The translations under genes and the position numbers were made by a program. Below, piece by piece: positions 10,563 through 22,640 of a stretch of 30,289 nucleotides of DNA. Numbering within the stretch: position 1 is the first letter of the stretch; each line of letters starts with the position of its first letter. The DNA is taken from NCBI GenBank assembly GCA_015680685.1, contig MNCI01030886.1, positions 147,042 through 177,330 of the forward strand, written 5' to 3'. The notes under the pieces are model-generated. The model was not told the origin of the DNA, made no database searches, and was given only the letters and a program-made list of their open reading frames with translations. The DNA is from Gnetum montanum (lineage: Eukaryota > Streptophyta > Gnetopsida > Gnetales > Gnetaceae).

Positions 10563-11981
10563 TCATAGTGCAACGCTTCCCAACGCACACATGTGACTCC
10601 TATGTACAAGCGAGCGTGCACACTTCCACAACTCCTGAACAACACAGGGTGGGATGTTGCAGTTCTAGAATGCAGTTCACGTTGCTAAGGAAACATCCTC
10701 TAGAACACATGCAGTGTCACTGCCCTTGTCATCTTGCTGATCTTCCGGAGATGTCGTTTACATCTTGCTAACCTTCCAGAGCTACCGCTACCACAGCCAG
10801 TCATCCTAGCAGTAGCTCTTGCTGTTAGCATCTGCTACTGGAGTCTCAGCACTATTGTGGCCCAACCACAAGGTTTCCATCCTCCAGCCCTCACCATCGT
10901 CTAAGTCACAAAGGTGTTCAGCTATTAGGCTTATCCCCTTGTAGCTAGATTACATGATGTTTGCCTTGGGCGAGGAATCCTGAGCACCCATGTCATCACC
11001 GCTCCTAACATTTTCAGTGGTAACCTCTCTGACCTTCTGTTGTTAGAACCTATGCTAGCCTTCTTGCTTTAGACATTGTGTGCATTAGATGTAACATTTG
11101 CCACCCAGGTGGTGTCACGAGAAAGCAGGACTCTGCCCTCACTTCACTTGATGGTCATTTTTCTAGTTTTCTCTCTATTGTGTTTGTAGGATAAAAGCCA
11201 AGATGGCATTGTTCAGAGATGCACTTTACCATGAGAGCAAGACACTACATTGTTCCAAAGTAATCACTTTGATAAGCCTAACTACTTAGGAGTGCACACC
11301 CTACTCTCCCTTTCAGCCAGTTTAGCCTCCATTCCTTATACTTGTAATTTTTCATATCCTCTTTACAAGATTTCCCAATGCACAAAGCCCTTTCACATGC
11401 CCAACCCCTAAGTCCATAATGGGCATAATACAACTCACCCCATGGGAAGCATCTATAGGTAGGTCAAAGCCCCACATGGATGTAACACAACTCATCTTGG
11501 GGAGGAAACACCTATTTTGCAACAACAGGTTATTTGCAAGTCAACATGGGTGTATAGCAAAGGAAAAGTACAAAAATGTAAAAAGAGCAAAAAAGCTCAA
11601 AAAAAGAGAGATAAGTGACTAAAAAATGGCACAGCAACTGCTTTACAATCGCTTCAGCCATAAATCGACCATCTCTAAGCACTCCGGTGAGAGGTCAAAG
11701 GCCAACAAAAAAAGGACACCCATGTATGCTAACTTCCTCATAAGCACTCTGATGAGGGATCACGCTATGGCAATAGTTTTTCAAGGTGTTGCACTCTTCC
11801 CTTTCCCAAACCTATTTCCTTAAATCCATCCCTTACCCACAATGCTACATCACTCTCCCGGCACTCTTAGATGTAGTGAAGCATCATCTGAGCGAGCACT
11901 GAAAAGCAATGTTGGTGTTTTGTTCTTCATGGTGTTTTGTTTTCTTTGTCGACATCTCTTGAGAAAATCCTCCAGACATCA
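10563..11981 (+). repeat. 3' noncoding region of copy A (homologous to 27115-28608)
   Basis: No credible coding region. It aligns along its length with the corresponding part of copy B, with small indels. It contains a duplicated CATCTTGCTAA-CTTCC motif including CTAACCTTCCAG (ending 10779), which resembles a branch point plus 3' splice site and is identical in B. A purine-rich tract at 11558-11612 is A/G-rich with few interruptions; its counterpart in B (28165-28240) is longer. Confidence 0.6.
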
Positions 11982-11991
11982 ACAAAGAGGG
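11982..11991 (+). promoter_or_regulatory. Candidate polypurine tract, copy A
   Basis: ACAAAGAGGG at the last position of A/B homology, preceded by a T-rich stretch (TTTTGTTTTCTTTGTC), as is common just upstream of a 3' LTR. The next bases (TCCATTG) do not begin TG, so assignment as the PPT is tentative. Confidence 0.35.
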
Positions 11992-12563
11992 TCCATTGAA
12001 AAACCATAAATATTGGGACTCTCATGATTCAGCAGTCTCAGAATTTGGGCAAGGATCCTTGCAAGCATGGTGGCATGATGGACTGTGCAGATGACATGGC
12101 ATCCTGGAAGTCCTAATGCCTACAGAGTTACTTCCTAGCCTGCCTGCCACCCTCTGTAGCATAGTCAATGTAGCACCCAGCCATGGAGCCAATTTGCATG
12201 AAAGAGGCACTGGGGGTAGACCGTACAGTCTGGAAAATTTTCTATCACCTAGGCTGACAGGCTTACTACACCCTCTAGCTTGCCCAGCTTGACACTTGAC
12301 CTGGCTAACAGTTTACCCAGGGACCATGCTAGGAGCTGCCAAAAGTATTGAGGATGAGTGAAACAGTTTGGCAAGTTTTCTAACTATAGGAACCTACTAC
12401 ACTACACAACGTAGCAGGCCTTGAGGAGACTGAACGGGCATCAAAGATGCAGACTGAAAACAACTTAGCCCTCCAAGGTATCTGCCCCACTTCATCCTTA
12501 AAGCATGAGCAACATGACGCAGAAAAATGTGGAAAGTTCATCAGAAATCATCTCAATTTGAGT

Positions 12564-12603
12564 GCTACGCTGTGCTACGCTACTCAGCATAGCACAGCGT
12601 AGC
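12564..12603. repeat. Hairpin with 14-bp perfect arms (GCTACGCTGTGCTA)
   Basis: Arms at 12564-12577 and 12590-12603, with a 12-base spacer. It is one of three related palindromes within 420 bp. Confidence 0.75.
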
Positions 12604-12740
12604 GAAGATTTACCGTGATGATACTCCTACGTAGATTGCTCTTACAGAGTAAGCATGCATGTTTTGCCATCATGCCAGGACATGATCATCATCCCATGAC
12701 AAAATGTTTGCAAGGTAAGTCAAAATCCAAGCAACACAAG

Positions 12741-12764
12741 ATGCTACGCTATGCAGCGTAGCAT
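12741..12764. repeat. Hairpin ATGCTACGCT-ATGC-AGCGTAGCAT
   Basis: Perfect 10-bp arms around a 4-base loop, built from the same GCTACGC/GCGTAGC unit as its neighbours. Confidence 0.75.
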
Positions 12765-12937
12765 AGCGTAATAGGGATAGAATGCATGAAGGGCCTCTAC
12801 CAAGTAGTTCCAGCAAGAGAATTGCACTTGGCCACACTCCAACCTCCAAGACTACCTATCCCACTTTGCCCTATGGCCCCAAGCAAAGTTTCTTGATAAA
12901 ACATTGCAGATCAGACCGAAATTCATGTCACACTAGT

Positions 12938-12979
12938 CGCTACGTTGTGCTACGCTGCATAGCATAGCACAGCGTAGCG
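12938..12979. repeat. Hairpin with 15-bp arms (CGCTACGTTGTGCTA)
   Basis: Arms at 12938-12952 and 12965-12979 with one mismatch (T opposite G). The right arm is nearly the same sequence as the right arm at 12590-12603, so the palindrome itself has been copied. Confidence 0.7.
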
Positions 12980-13559
12980 GGGACACAAAGCCTAAAAGTG
13001 TCCCAAGGATGAACTTCACAGGTCTCAGGACTTTTCAGCATGAAGGATAAGGTTGCAGTTGCTTGCCTAGCCAAGCCTCAGACAAGTATTTTTGGCTTTT
13101 AGGCAAGATTTCTTTCAAGACTGGTGGCTACGCTACGTAGCATAGTGTGCAGGTGTTTACGCCACACTGATATGCTGGGTAGCGTAAATAGCATAACACT
13201 CATGTGAAAGTGTTAGGACATATCCAGTTAGCTCCAGAGCTTGTTGGCAAGGGTCACTCCCGCCTTGGCATTTCTTCAATGGACAAAATTAGCAAGTTTT
13301 ATCTATTTTGCACTACCCTTACTATCCCCCAAAGTTGTCCCTATGCTTGACCCTGCTCACAAGAGTAGGGAAGACATAATCCTAGAGCACAGGCTCCACT
13401 TTGCCTCCATTGTTGGCATTTTTATTTCATAACAAACATGGTAGTTCACTAGATCCTGGCACATGCAGTTTAAGCAGTAAGGTCATAGTGTAGTAGGTTC
13501 ACATCCAGCATTACACAGCAATATGGCACACTCACATTTGTACTCTGTGGGACCCAGGA

Positions 13560-13608
13560 CACGTGGCATCCAAACCACATTTTTCTCTTACTCCTGGCTC
13601 TATAAATA
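13560..13608 (+). promoter_or_regulatory. Candidate LTR promoter: G-box and TATA box
   Basis: CACGTG at 13560-13565 and GGCTCTATAAATACC with the TATA core at 13601-13608. It is 800 bp upstream of the gag ATG of copy B and in the sense direction, so it fits the U3/R boundary of the element's LTR. Confidence 0.45.
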
Positions 13609-14404
13609 CCCTAGCAAACAATGTTCAAAGGGGTTCACTTTTGGAATCATCTTTCCTATGGTTGGCTTTTTTGAGCATGGTGGGATTTTGGCATTATTGG
13701 GTTTTGTAATCACTTCTCTGGCAGTTGGCTTCTTGGTTAGCATTTTGGAATTTTGGCTCTCTGGCGATTAGTTGTGGCAAGGAAACCGGCAAGCAGAAGG
13801 TTCCTATTAGCAAGCTGTTGACAACAGTTCAAGGAGTTGTGACCATACTGCTTCATTGTAAGCTGTGCCTGTCCACACTGCACATTAGTTGTACACCTTC
13901 AGCTAAACAAAGATCAGATCCCCCCGATATTCGGGCGGTGCACCTTCTCGCTTAAGCCTGTTTCATTTTGTTTTGCTATCAACGTATTTTGCATTATTCT
14001 CCATCAATTTACGCATGTATCTCATTGCTTAACTTGCACATAACATCTTTAAAACAAACATTTAGTGTACACCAATTAAGTCCCTCTCTAATCGACCAGA
14101 CCATTTAGGGCACCTTGCTTCCATTTACTCTAGCACAGCCCTTGCACGAATCCGATGTTAGGCTATACGCCCAGTGACCTCTCAGTGTTCCAGCCATCGA
14201 TGTTTTCATAACTTCTTATGTGCAAGGATCCAAGCAAAACTACCACTGGACCGTCAGGAATTTGAAGAAAAGCGTAACTTTGAAATTATTCACTGGAATG
14301 GGAGGTAGTCCCTTCCTACTCGTGAGGCCATTATACCACTCATTGAAATACTTCAATGGATATTAAATCAACATATTCAACTGAGTGGGTCAAAAGATTG
14401 AGAC

Positions 14405-17400
14405 ATGATGTCTCACTATGAGGAACCCCTTCACGATGGACAAGAGGAACCTGAGTCCCATTTTAAAAGTGGTGGCCCACTTTACACCACATGTTCACAG
14501 ACCACTTCTATGTTATATCTACACCCGTGACAATCCTCCACCTCTTTAACAACAACTACAACACTTTTACAGCCCATACCTTCCTTGGTGGTGGGTGGCC
14601 ACAAAATGTTGTCAACACAGCAACATGTAGGGTCTTCAACTTCGTTCCCCTTTATCATCCCTTCATAGTCTGTTCAAGTTAAGCAACCAACATCTGTGAT
14701 GCCTATGTTACCATATGTACATACCATGCCTACATCGCAATCGCATAGAAGCCCTATTTCCATGGCCTCTTCTACACCAATTCCACTGTCAGTAGTAGCC
14801 CCAACCTCAACTACGTGGTGGCCAACGACATCCTTTCCTACCATCCAAATGCCTTAGGTGCCATAGTATGTGCAACCTCAAATGTATCAAGCCTCACATA
14901 TGGTGAAAAGAACCATGGGGCTATGGACTGCTCTGGTAATGGGATAGGTAACCATTCCCACAACATCACCAATGGTGGTCACTCTAGCAAAATAACCCAC
15001 AAGATTGAAGGCTGCCCAGACGGCACCACCAATGGGAGTGGCTTCGACAACACCCACAATGGGATCAATGGCTGCACCAACAACACCACCAATGATGCTT
15101 GCGCTGGCAATACCACCAGCAATCCAACTCATGCAACCTTTTGTAGCACCCCCAGGTCTGGACCAAGCCTTTCAGCTCATTTAGACCCTCACTGATGAAG
15201 TTAAGTAGCTTAAAGCCACCGACTCTAAAAAAATCTAAGTAATGGACTTTTATCATGATGACCCAATTAGCCCAGTTGTTCCTTTACTTACATTGCCTCC
15301 TAGGATGCAACTCCCCCAGTTCACAAAATACAATGTAGAGGGTGATCTGTACGTCCATCTAGTTACTTTTAGATCTAAGTCCCTATTACTACAACCATGG
15401 TTGCATGCAATCATCTGTGTTTTCACCATGTCCTTGACTAGCAAATCTTTGGACTGGTATCGTGCACTTTCTCAAGCATCTATTTCAACATTGGAAGAAT
15501 TGTTAAGTCAGTTTGTCACTCGCTTCAAGTATAACTTGAAGCTAGAGGTCACCTTAGATCAACTGATGAATGTCAAATAGGAACCATTAGAATCTATCTA
15601 GAAATTCATACAATGTTGGAGTGTTGCCTTAAATGAAATTCATGAACCAATTGCGAAAGCCCATTTAGTTGCTATTTTCAAGGTTGCTATGAATGGCTTT
15701 ATTAATTCTAAGCTATATTATTTAGTGCCACACTCTCTTAGCTAGGCTTTTGCACAAACAAGAAGTATACAAGATGCAACAGAAGCTAGTAAAGACCTAG
15801 CCTATGTAGCTTACAAAAATGCACATGTGAAGAAAGAAAAGGAAAAGGGAAATGCTGTAATAACCATTGTGGCCATTGTAGCTAACGAAACTAAGCCTAA
15901 TAACAACAAGAGGGCAACCAAAATTCCTAAGCTCATGACCGCTACCACTAAAATGCCAAGCTCTAGCAATGCGAGAGCTAGCCAACCGCTAGCACCAACG
16001 GCTACAGCACAAACTCTGCCAAGGCCAAATTTTGAGTGTAAGGATCGCTCTAAATACATCCCATTGCTGATTAAGCTATCGAAGCTATTGGACCAACTAT
16101 TGAATGCTGGGTGCATTCAATTTAAGCAAATGTCAGAGGAGGCCCGTAAGCATCATGAGAGGTATTATGAAATCCTTTGAGACCCCTCTGTAGCCATGCC
16201 TAACAAGTCTCCTATGCCTAAAAATTTTAGGCTTGAACAATTCTATAACTACCACCAATTGTGTGGTCATGACATTAACTATTGCCTAGAATTAAAAGAC
16301 AACATCCAATGTATGATTAATCAAGGTAAGCTGGTTCTTGAGGAAACTAGTCCTATCCAGCCAAAAAACCAATTAATGAACATCTACGAAGACCTGTTGA
16401 ATGCTAATAATGTAGCACTATTAATGTTATTAGCGTTGATGATGGTATAGAATCTACACATAAGCCATTTGTAGTCCATGCACCTTCTCAAGGTACTAAA
16501 ACTTCAGTGACACCTAGCCCATAGCCTCCTTTTGTTATTAAGAGGCCGCCATAGGGGCCCGATACCCCTTTTGTAGGTAAGGCCCCTCAACACGTTGTTG
16601 CAACAATGCAAGTGCCTTTTGTTATAAGGGTACCAAAGCATACAAACTCACCACCTACCCAGAGTCCGATGGTTGGAACTACGTCACAACCTCCTTGCCT
16701 AAGAAAATGTGACAAGCACTTAGTGGATAAGATGACTAGAGAACGTACTGTGCTAGGCCCCCGTAAGCCCATCCCTTTATTGGCAATTCCCATGGCCTCA
16801 CAATTTAAAGATAAACAGAAATGCATTCACAACAAGCAACTACTGAGGCGTAAAAGCCTGCTGCTCAACCAAAAGCCAAGTCCTCTTTTCTTCAAGAAAT
16901 TCGTCTCTCAGGGCACATGGAGGAAGTAAAAACTACAAAACTATCAGGCATTGGGCAATACTTTCTAGACACCCTTACACAAGTCAAATAAACTTTAAAA
17001 CAAAAAAATACAACATTAAGATTGTATGATTTAATAATGACCTCCAGAGCACACTGTGAAGCCTTGATCCACATGTTGGCATCTATACTTGTTAAAGAAG
17101 ACATGCTCGCAAAGGAAATAGCCATTTATGCTGTTATGCTTCCATCTATGGCTAAAGAAACACAGGCAACTCACTTGACTTTTCATGATGAAGCTATTAA
17201 AGCTGATTCTAAAAAGGGTTAGGTAACCACTGCCCCTATGTTCATAACGATTCAGGTAGGTCAATACAAGATTCATAGGGTGCACCTTGACAATGGAGTC
17301 GCAACTAATGTAATCCTATTTTCTGTTGTTGACAAGCTAGGCCTAGTGGACGAAATCAAGCCCATGACAACTCCTTGTCTAAAGTCCTTCAACAGGACAC

Positions 17401-17593
17401 ACGTTGTGGTCAAAGGGGCCATCATTATCAACTTTGTAGCAGGGGATCAGTTCTCCACTAGTCCAGAATTCATTATGGTGAAAGAGATGCTTAGGTTAAA
17501 TTTGATCTTGTAAAGATCTTGGTTAGCCTAGCTAAGGGATATCTCTTCTCCAATACACCAAGAGATCCATCTACCCTATGTAGGTAGAGAAGT
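14405..17593 (+). pseudogene. Gag-protease of the Tat element, copy B
   Basis: From paired ATGs at 14405/14408, one frame (with stops) runs to about 16430: a Ser/Thr/Pro-rich N-terminus, a gag core (15290-15650; LPQFTKYNVEGD, then LDWYRALSQASISTLEELLSQF split as LDWYRALSQ and ASISTLEELLSQF), a Lys-rich linker, and a degenerate zinc-knuckle motif at 16244-16285 (FYNYHQLCGHDINYC, first Cys replaced by Tyr). Frameshifts near 16430 and between 16929 and 17022 lead into LYDLIMTSRAHCEALIHML and the aspartic protease, with active-site LDNG at 17286-17297 (Asp codon 17289; many plant relatives have DNGS). The usual closing motif of this protease class, Leu-Gly-Arg-x-Trp, is still visible as RSWLA. 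The protein would form the particle and process the polyprotein. Gag and protease are closest in pattern to Ogre/Tat elements. It is inactive because of about ten stops. Confidence 0.85.
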
Positions 17594-17962
17594 GATGATC
17601 TTTGGCGATGATGTAGCCCCTCGATAAACAACATAAACATGGAGCAAGGGTCACAGATAAAAATCTTCGAAGGTGTGTCACCTGTCCACATTAAAACCCA
17701 ACATTCCCCCACCAATAAGCCTAACAAAACTGATGACCTACATAAACAAACTATATGGTCAGAGTTGCCTTTTTCAACAACTGATAATATCGTAGAGGAA
17801 TATCACTTTAATTCTTCCATGCCATATGCCTCGCCTAACCCACATCAAGTTAGGAAATAGTTACACGATTAGGGCATGACCCTATTTTACTTCTCTCATT
17901 CTTTTGTTTTAACACTGTTGCTTGTACAAGCTTCAATTTTACATTGTGTTTACCTTTTGTGT
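17594..17962 (+). other. Post-protease spacer, no gene recognised
   Basis: Short open stretch at 17639-17860 without a known domain; it may be the decayed C-terminal end of the gag-protease ORF. GAAG|GTGTGT at 17668 is a possible but weak sense splice donor. Confidence 0.3.
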
Positions 17963-17965
17963 TAA

Positions 17966-18109
17966 TTAAACTAGCTATGGCCCAAAATGGCCTTAAACTA
18001 GCTATAGCCTGAAATGGCCTTAAACTTACTATGGCCCAAAATGGCCTTAAACTAGCTACGACCCGAAATGGCCTTAAACTAGCTACAACTTGAAATGACC
18101 TTAAACTAT
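17966..18109 (+). repeat. AACTAGCTATGGCCCAAAATGGCCTT tandem repeats after protease
   Basis: Five units of about 28 bp, cores (A/T)GGCCTTAAACTAGCTA. They share the CCTTAAACTAGC core with the repeats on both sides of pol, and so mark the other side of the antisense-gene cassette. Confidence 0.8.
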
Positions 18110-21100
18110 AGCATGGGGGGTCACAAGGGGCCTAAATGCATCAACAAAAACATTAGACAAAGAAAATAAAACAAGCACTTCACTTCTCATTAAAAGGCAA
18201 ATACATAGTCAAAAATTATGTCCATACTTAGAGTTGTAACATCGCCTGACAACGAGGATTACATTTTAAAATTGTAGAACATCAATGAAGAGGCTATGGG
18301 TTTTTTCCTGTGTCCTTATCCACTATCCCACTAGGTCCTACATCCTCGACGAGATCCTACATGAATCAAGAACAAGACAATAAATCAATGAGTGAGCAAG
18401 GTAATGCACAAGGCTATCATGAGATAAGCTGCAATAAAGTAAAACTTGGCTAACCTAAGATGGGTCAACATCCATCTCTAGTGGTATCTTGTCAAGGCCT
18501 GATGCTAAGCGTTGAAGGATTTCTTCCTCAATTAAATTTTCCCAATCTTCTTCTCCAAAATCAACAGTTACTAAAATATTTTCTTTCTCCACAGTCGTCC
18601 ATGTGGGTGGCCCTCCCCATAAGGCATGGTCATCTCCCTCTTGGAAGATTCACTAATCACTAAATGCTTCGTGAATTTATCATAGGCCCAGGTAGCATCA
18701 ATCGCATCAAGGAATAGCTCATGACCACAACATTCTACAGATGCATCTCTATACTTTTGGCGATAAGCAGCATGTTCCATTTTATACATGTGTTTGTGAT
18801 TCTTCTGTGCCTACCCCCATTCATATACTCTGGCACTATAATCTTTCCAATCTTAATTCTTTTGTGCCAAGAGATAAATTTGCAGACGTTCAATTACTTC
18901 GTGTGTGGCCTCATTTTTCCCTGTACATCCAACCAATATCTAGGATAATCAATTATTTCTGTATGCCAACTACCATCAAAACTCTCACAAGCCATTAGGA
19001 ATTCATTCCATGACCACAAGTCTTCTAGCTTAGCTATGTGATTCGCTTTTTCCTTCTCGAGCTTCTAAACTCATTTCCAAAGGTCTTCATTAGCACGTCT
19101 ACACTTCCACAATGATAGTGCTAAGTGTAGCACACGTCATATATGTGACAAGACACCTCTATTATCTTTGGAGGGAGTTCAGGTACAGCTTCGACTTCAA
19201 CTACCTATTTTGGATCCCATTTGAGCCATGAAGCTGTTACACCAAAATAGAAAAGTGTTAGTCATGGGACGGTAGCAAAAATAAAACAACACATAAAAAG
19301 CAAATTCCATAGCCCAAGTGCAGCTATCTTAAGGTCAATTTGCTTTAGGCAGTCAATTATGTCATCTACTACGCCTTCCATAAAGGCAAACTTATCTAGA
19401 GTTTCTGCCCATGGCTCTAGGTGGAAAGTAGATGAAGACTCAGGACCCTTAGCAGAAGTAGTACCTGTTGTGTAGTAAAGCATCTTAGCATTGTGAAGAG
19501 GAGAGTAAAAATGAGAGGATAACATAAATGATAGTGCAAAGCTCCTACCCAAAAAACTCTCAGGGGTGAGAGTTGGGGGGGTCACCCATCGGCACACTAT
19601 CAAACAAATCAGCAAACTCACCATCCTCAATATGTAGCCCCTCTTCTTCAAGCTACCTTAAGAGTGTAGCAGCTTCCTCTACTATCATATGTCCCTCATG
19701 ATATGGGACATTTTCTACAAAAGGATCCTCTACAAAGAGGGCCTTCTCCTCTGCAGTAGGAGTCTCCTCTTCAGCAGTAGGAGCCTCCTCCTCAGCAACA
19801 GGGGCCTCCTCTTCTACAGTAGAGGCCTCTTCATCATCTTTCAAGCAAAAGCCAAGAGTAGGCTACTAGTCCAATAGAGATATGCAACCATAAAAATAAA
19901 AAGAACATAGCAAATAAGTTAGCTAAGGAATACTCACCAATGAGCTCAGACCACACATTGCGAACTCTGATCCATAGCCTTTTGCCCTTCCCTTTGCTCA
20001 CATGCGAGGGCTCCTCTACAAGATGAGGCTTCTTAATCTGAAACTTTGACATTATTGTTTCTACAATAAGGTGTGCTCCCCTCACTACATTGCCCATGTT
20101 AGTGGGGGGAGCCTCTCCGAAGCTGTCACTTGCATGAAAAGATGGTCTTGCCCGATCCTTGGTAATCATTGAAAAAGACTCCCCGATAGCTTCCGAAGGG
20201 CCTTGAGATCGAGTGGTGCAAAATATGTGGTAGATCCATGGTTTGGATATCTAGGTATGATCCTATATCACCTAGATCCCATTTTCATGGACCACCAAAA
20301 ATTCAGCAAACCATCGTAAACAAGCAATGAAAAAGGCAAAGTGCACATAGAAATGTGTATCAAGTTTGCCCTGTAGCCTAGTCATTTTCGCCCGTAGGTC
20401 TTCTAAAAGATACTTATCCCAATTATATCACATTCCCTCTTCCATTACATCTCTCATAATCTAGGTCTACTCTACCCCAATAATTTTTCCTTAGGAGGGC
20501 AACTTGGGAAAGGCATGAGCCTAGAAGATGATATAAATATTTTTGGCTACCTCCAATTTAACCTTTTTCATATAAATACCTTTGCAATCCTTGTCGGTCC
20601 CTAACCATTCTTCTATGCCTCCTTGATGGTTTACATCCTTACTAGTCTTTTTTCCCATGGGTAAACCATCAGAAGGGACACCAAAAAGATCTGAAAAAAG
20701 ACTATCGGTGATTTTAAACACCACTTGCACACTATAAACCCATGTACGAAAGTGGTTGGCACTTTCTGTGAAAGAACTGACAAGGGTAATCATTTCCACA
20801 GTTGGAATCCTTGGGTTTATAGCTAAAAAGAGATCCATGAGCCCAGCCTCCTGAACCTTCTTGACAATCGTTGCTAGATCCAACACTGTGATTCATCAAT
20901 CTCCACATGCTTAAAGAGGGGGTTAGCCTCATTATGTCCTGAGGTAATTACTGTAACCTCCTTATATTTGGTTGCCACTGTAGTAACTGAGAATAAAATC
21001 AACAAAAAAATTTATTAAGTAATTGAATTGATTCAAATTACAGGAAAAGGGTCACATAATATAGCTCACCCAGTGTGAACGGTGTCGGGAATGGTGGTAT

Positions 21101-21869
21101 TTGCACTAGCACTTCTTCTACATTGGGTACTCGAAAGGATGCCCATTTGGCATCTAACCACCCAAGCTCCTCACATTTCATGTAGAACTTAGAGTACTTG
21201 GTTGGATAAGTTCTAAAATTGGCCCCAAGTTTCTCTATAACACTTGCACGTACGTTCTCAGCAGAGGAGAACTCTTGAAGGGCTATTTGAGCCAAGGCTA
21301 ACATCCCCTCTCTATCATAAAGATCATCCTTTTCGATCACAAATCTGGCAACAAATAAAACATGATAAGTATTTCAAATTATACAAGAAAAGAAAATAAA
21401 ATCCTTGATCATATTAATAGGACTCACCCACCAGCACAATAGATGGTTCTAGGTGGGTTTTGAAAAAATGTGCCCATATGGCAAGCAATGAATAAAGTGT
21501 TATATTTATGATAACACTTGAACTCTGGTGTCACCCAAATCCAAGACAAAAGCCTTAAGCCTTTTGGACATTGACTTGAGCCCCCTGCCTCTTCCCCTTC
21601 AATAGACCTATCTATCATGAATTTGAGAATGCCTCAGTTTGCTCCAGGAAACAATGTCTCACTTAGGATGCCTGCTGCTTCACCAACCAAGTGCGACCAT
21701 ATCATTAGGCATAGGGGCACTTATACAACATAGAACCCCTACCAATTCAACCATGATTAGGATCAGCTTCAACATAACCCTACATTTCACAATGAAAACA
21801 TTAGTTTACAATAACAGAAATTCTTGAAAGAAAAAATTTTAAAAAATTTCTCTGTGTCAACTACACTTC

Positions 21870-22130
21870 CATGTAGCGTAGCAATCTTGTATGCAACATC
21901 ACAATTGTAAGATCATTAATATAACCAAAAAATTTTCAAGTATTCGACCTATCCTCATGATTTTTTATATAGCATAGCAAATATAGCATTTCACATAGCG
22001 TAGCAATGAAACCCTATGCGCAGCATAACAACTACATCCCACATAGCATAACAGCTATGCCCTGTGTAGCATAACAGCTACACCCCCCACAACGTAATGG
22101 TAGCATCCCATGTAGCGTAGCAAGCGTCAT
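21870..22130. repeat. CATAGC/GTAGCGTAGCAA degenerate repeats in antisense intron 1, copy B
   Basis: About a dozen short units of the GTAGC(A/G)TAGC family spaced 20-30 bp. Counterpart of 4980-5470. Confidence 0.6.
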
Positions 22131-22369
22131 GCTCATAGAAAGCATAGCGATGCAAGAAAGTAAACATTTTTTGCCTGCCAGTTATGCTATCAGGAACAAC
22201 ACAGCCTGAAGGTAAACATGGAATGCTTGCGAAGCCGTTGCCTTGTTCCACCGCGTGGAACATGAAAGATCCATCATGAAAATGCATAAAAAAGAGCCTT
22301 TTCCACACGCATTACGCTTTACAAGATGCTTCAAACCCTCATTACTCCTGGCCGTAGTGATGGCGGCCG

Positions 22370-22640
22370 CGGCCATGACATAACAAGCTTGGCCATAGCT
22401 ACGATCACGGTAGCAACAACCACAACATAACAACCATGGCAACAACCGTGGCCATGGCAATAGTAACCACAGCGTAGCGACCATGGCAGCAACCACAATG
22501 TAGTGGCCATGGTAGTGACCATGGCCATGGTGGCAGCAACCATAGCGTAGTGACCATGGCAGCAACTGCGACCATGACGGTAGCAACCATGGTATAGTGG
22601 CCACAACAGCTGCAACCAAGGCACGGTGGCCACAGCCTAG
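22370..22640. repeat. CCATGGCAGCAACCACA minisatellite in antisense intron 1, copy B
   Basis: Diverged units built from (C/T)CATGG(C/T), AGCAACCA and (C/G)(C/T)AGTG-CCATGG, spaced about 18-36 bp. Open stretches of Trp/Leu/Cys/Tyr repeats on the minus strand here are low-complexity artefacts. Confidence 0.65.

Larger units (their letters stand above)
11992..14404 (+). repeat. Probable LTR plus leader between copies A and B
   Basis: Noncoding interval between the 3' end of A and gag of B, where a tandem array would hold one LTR and the leader. Support: the candidate PPT just before it, GCTACGC palindromes at 12564-13200, a G-box CACGTG at 13560-13565 and a TATA box at 13601-13608. A weak primer-site candidate, TGGCGATTAGTTGTGGCA, is at 13762-13779. 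LTR ends are not clear: no TG...CA pair with matching inverted repeats was found, and no second copy is in the window because copy B is interrupted at 28620. Short ORFs here have no recognisable product. Confidence 0.4.

Noticed and set aside
11419-11823. Two 65-67 codon plus-strand ORFs in the 3' region
   Set aside because: Not open in the homologous part of copy B (28000-28440) and they include the purine-rich tract; noncoding.
13450-13510. tRNA/SINE-like B box (GGTTCACATCC)
   Set aside because: Only one box matches; no convincing A box at the right distance, no cloverleaf, no poly-A tail or second copy.
13762-13779. Primer binding site for copy B (TGGCGATTAGTTGTGGCA)
   Set aside because: Only about 11 of 18 positions match a tRNA-Arg-type site and the preceding bases do not end in CA; kept only as a weak candidate in the LTR entry.
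14887-15132. Minus-strand ORF encoding a Gly/Ala/Val/Ile-rich, membrane-like protein
   Set aside because: It is the mirror of the Pro/Thr/Met-rich N-terminal gag linker on the plus strand; periodic composition explains it.
15811-16116. Minus-strand hydrophobic ORF opposite gag
   Set aside because: It is the complement of the Lys/Asn/Thr-rich gag linker, whose plus-strand frame is continuous with the gag core and zinc-knuckle region.
22182-22633. Three overlapping minus-strand ORFs rich in Trp, Leu, Cys and Tyr
   Set aside because: All are readings of the CATGG/AGCAACC minisatellite inside an intron of the antisense gene; open only because of the repeat.
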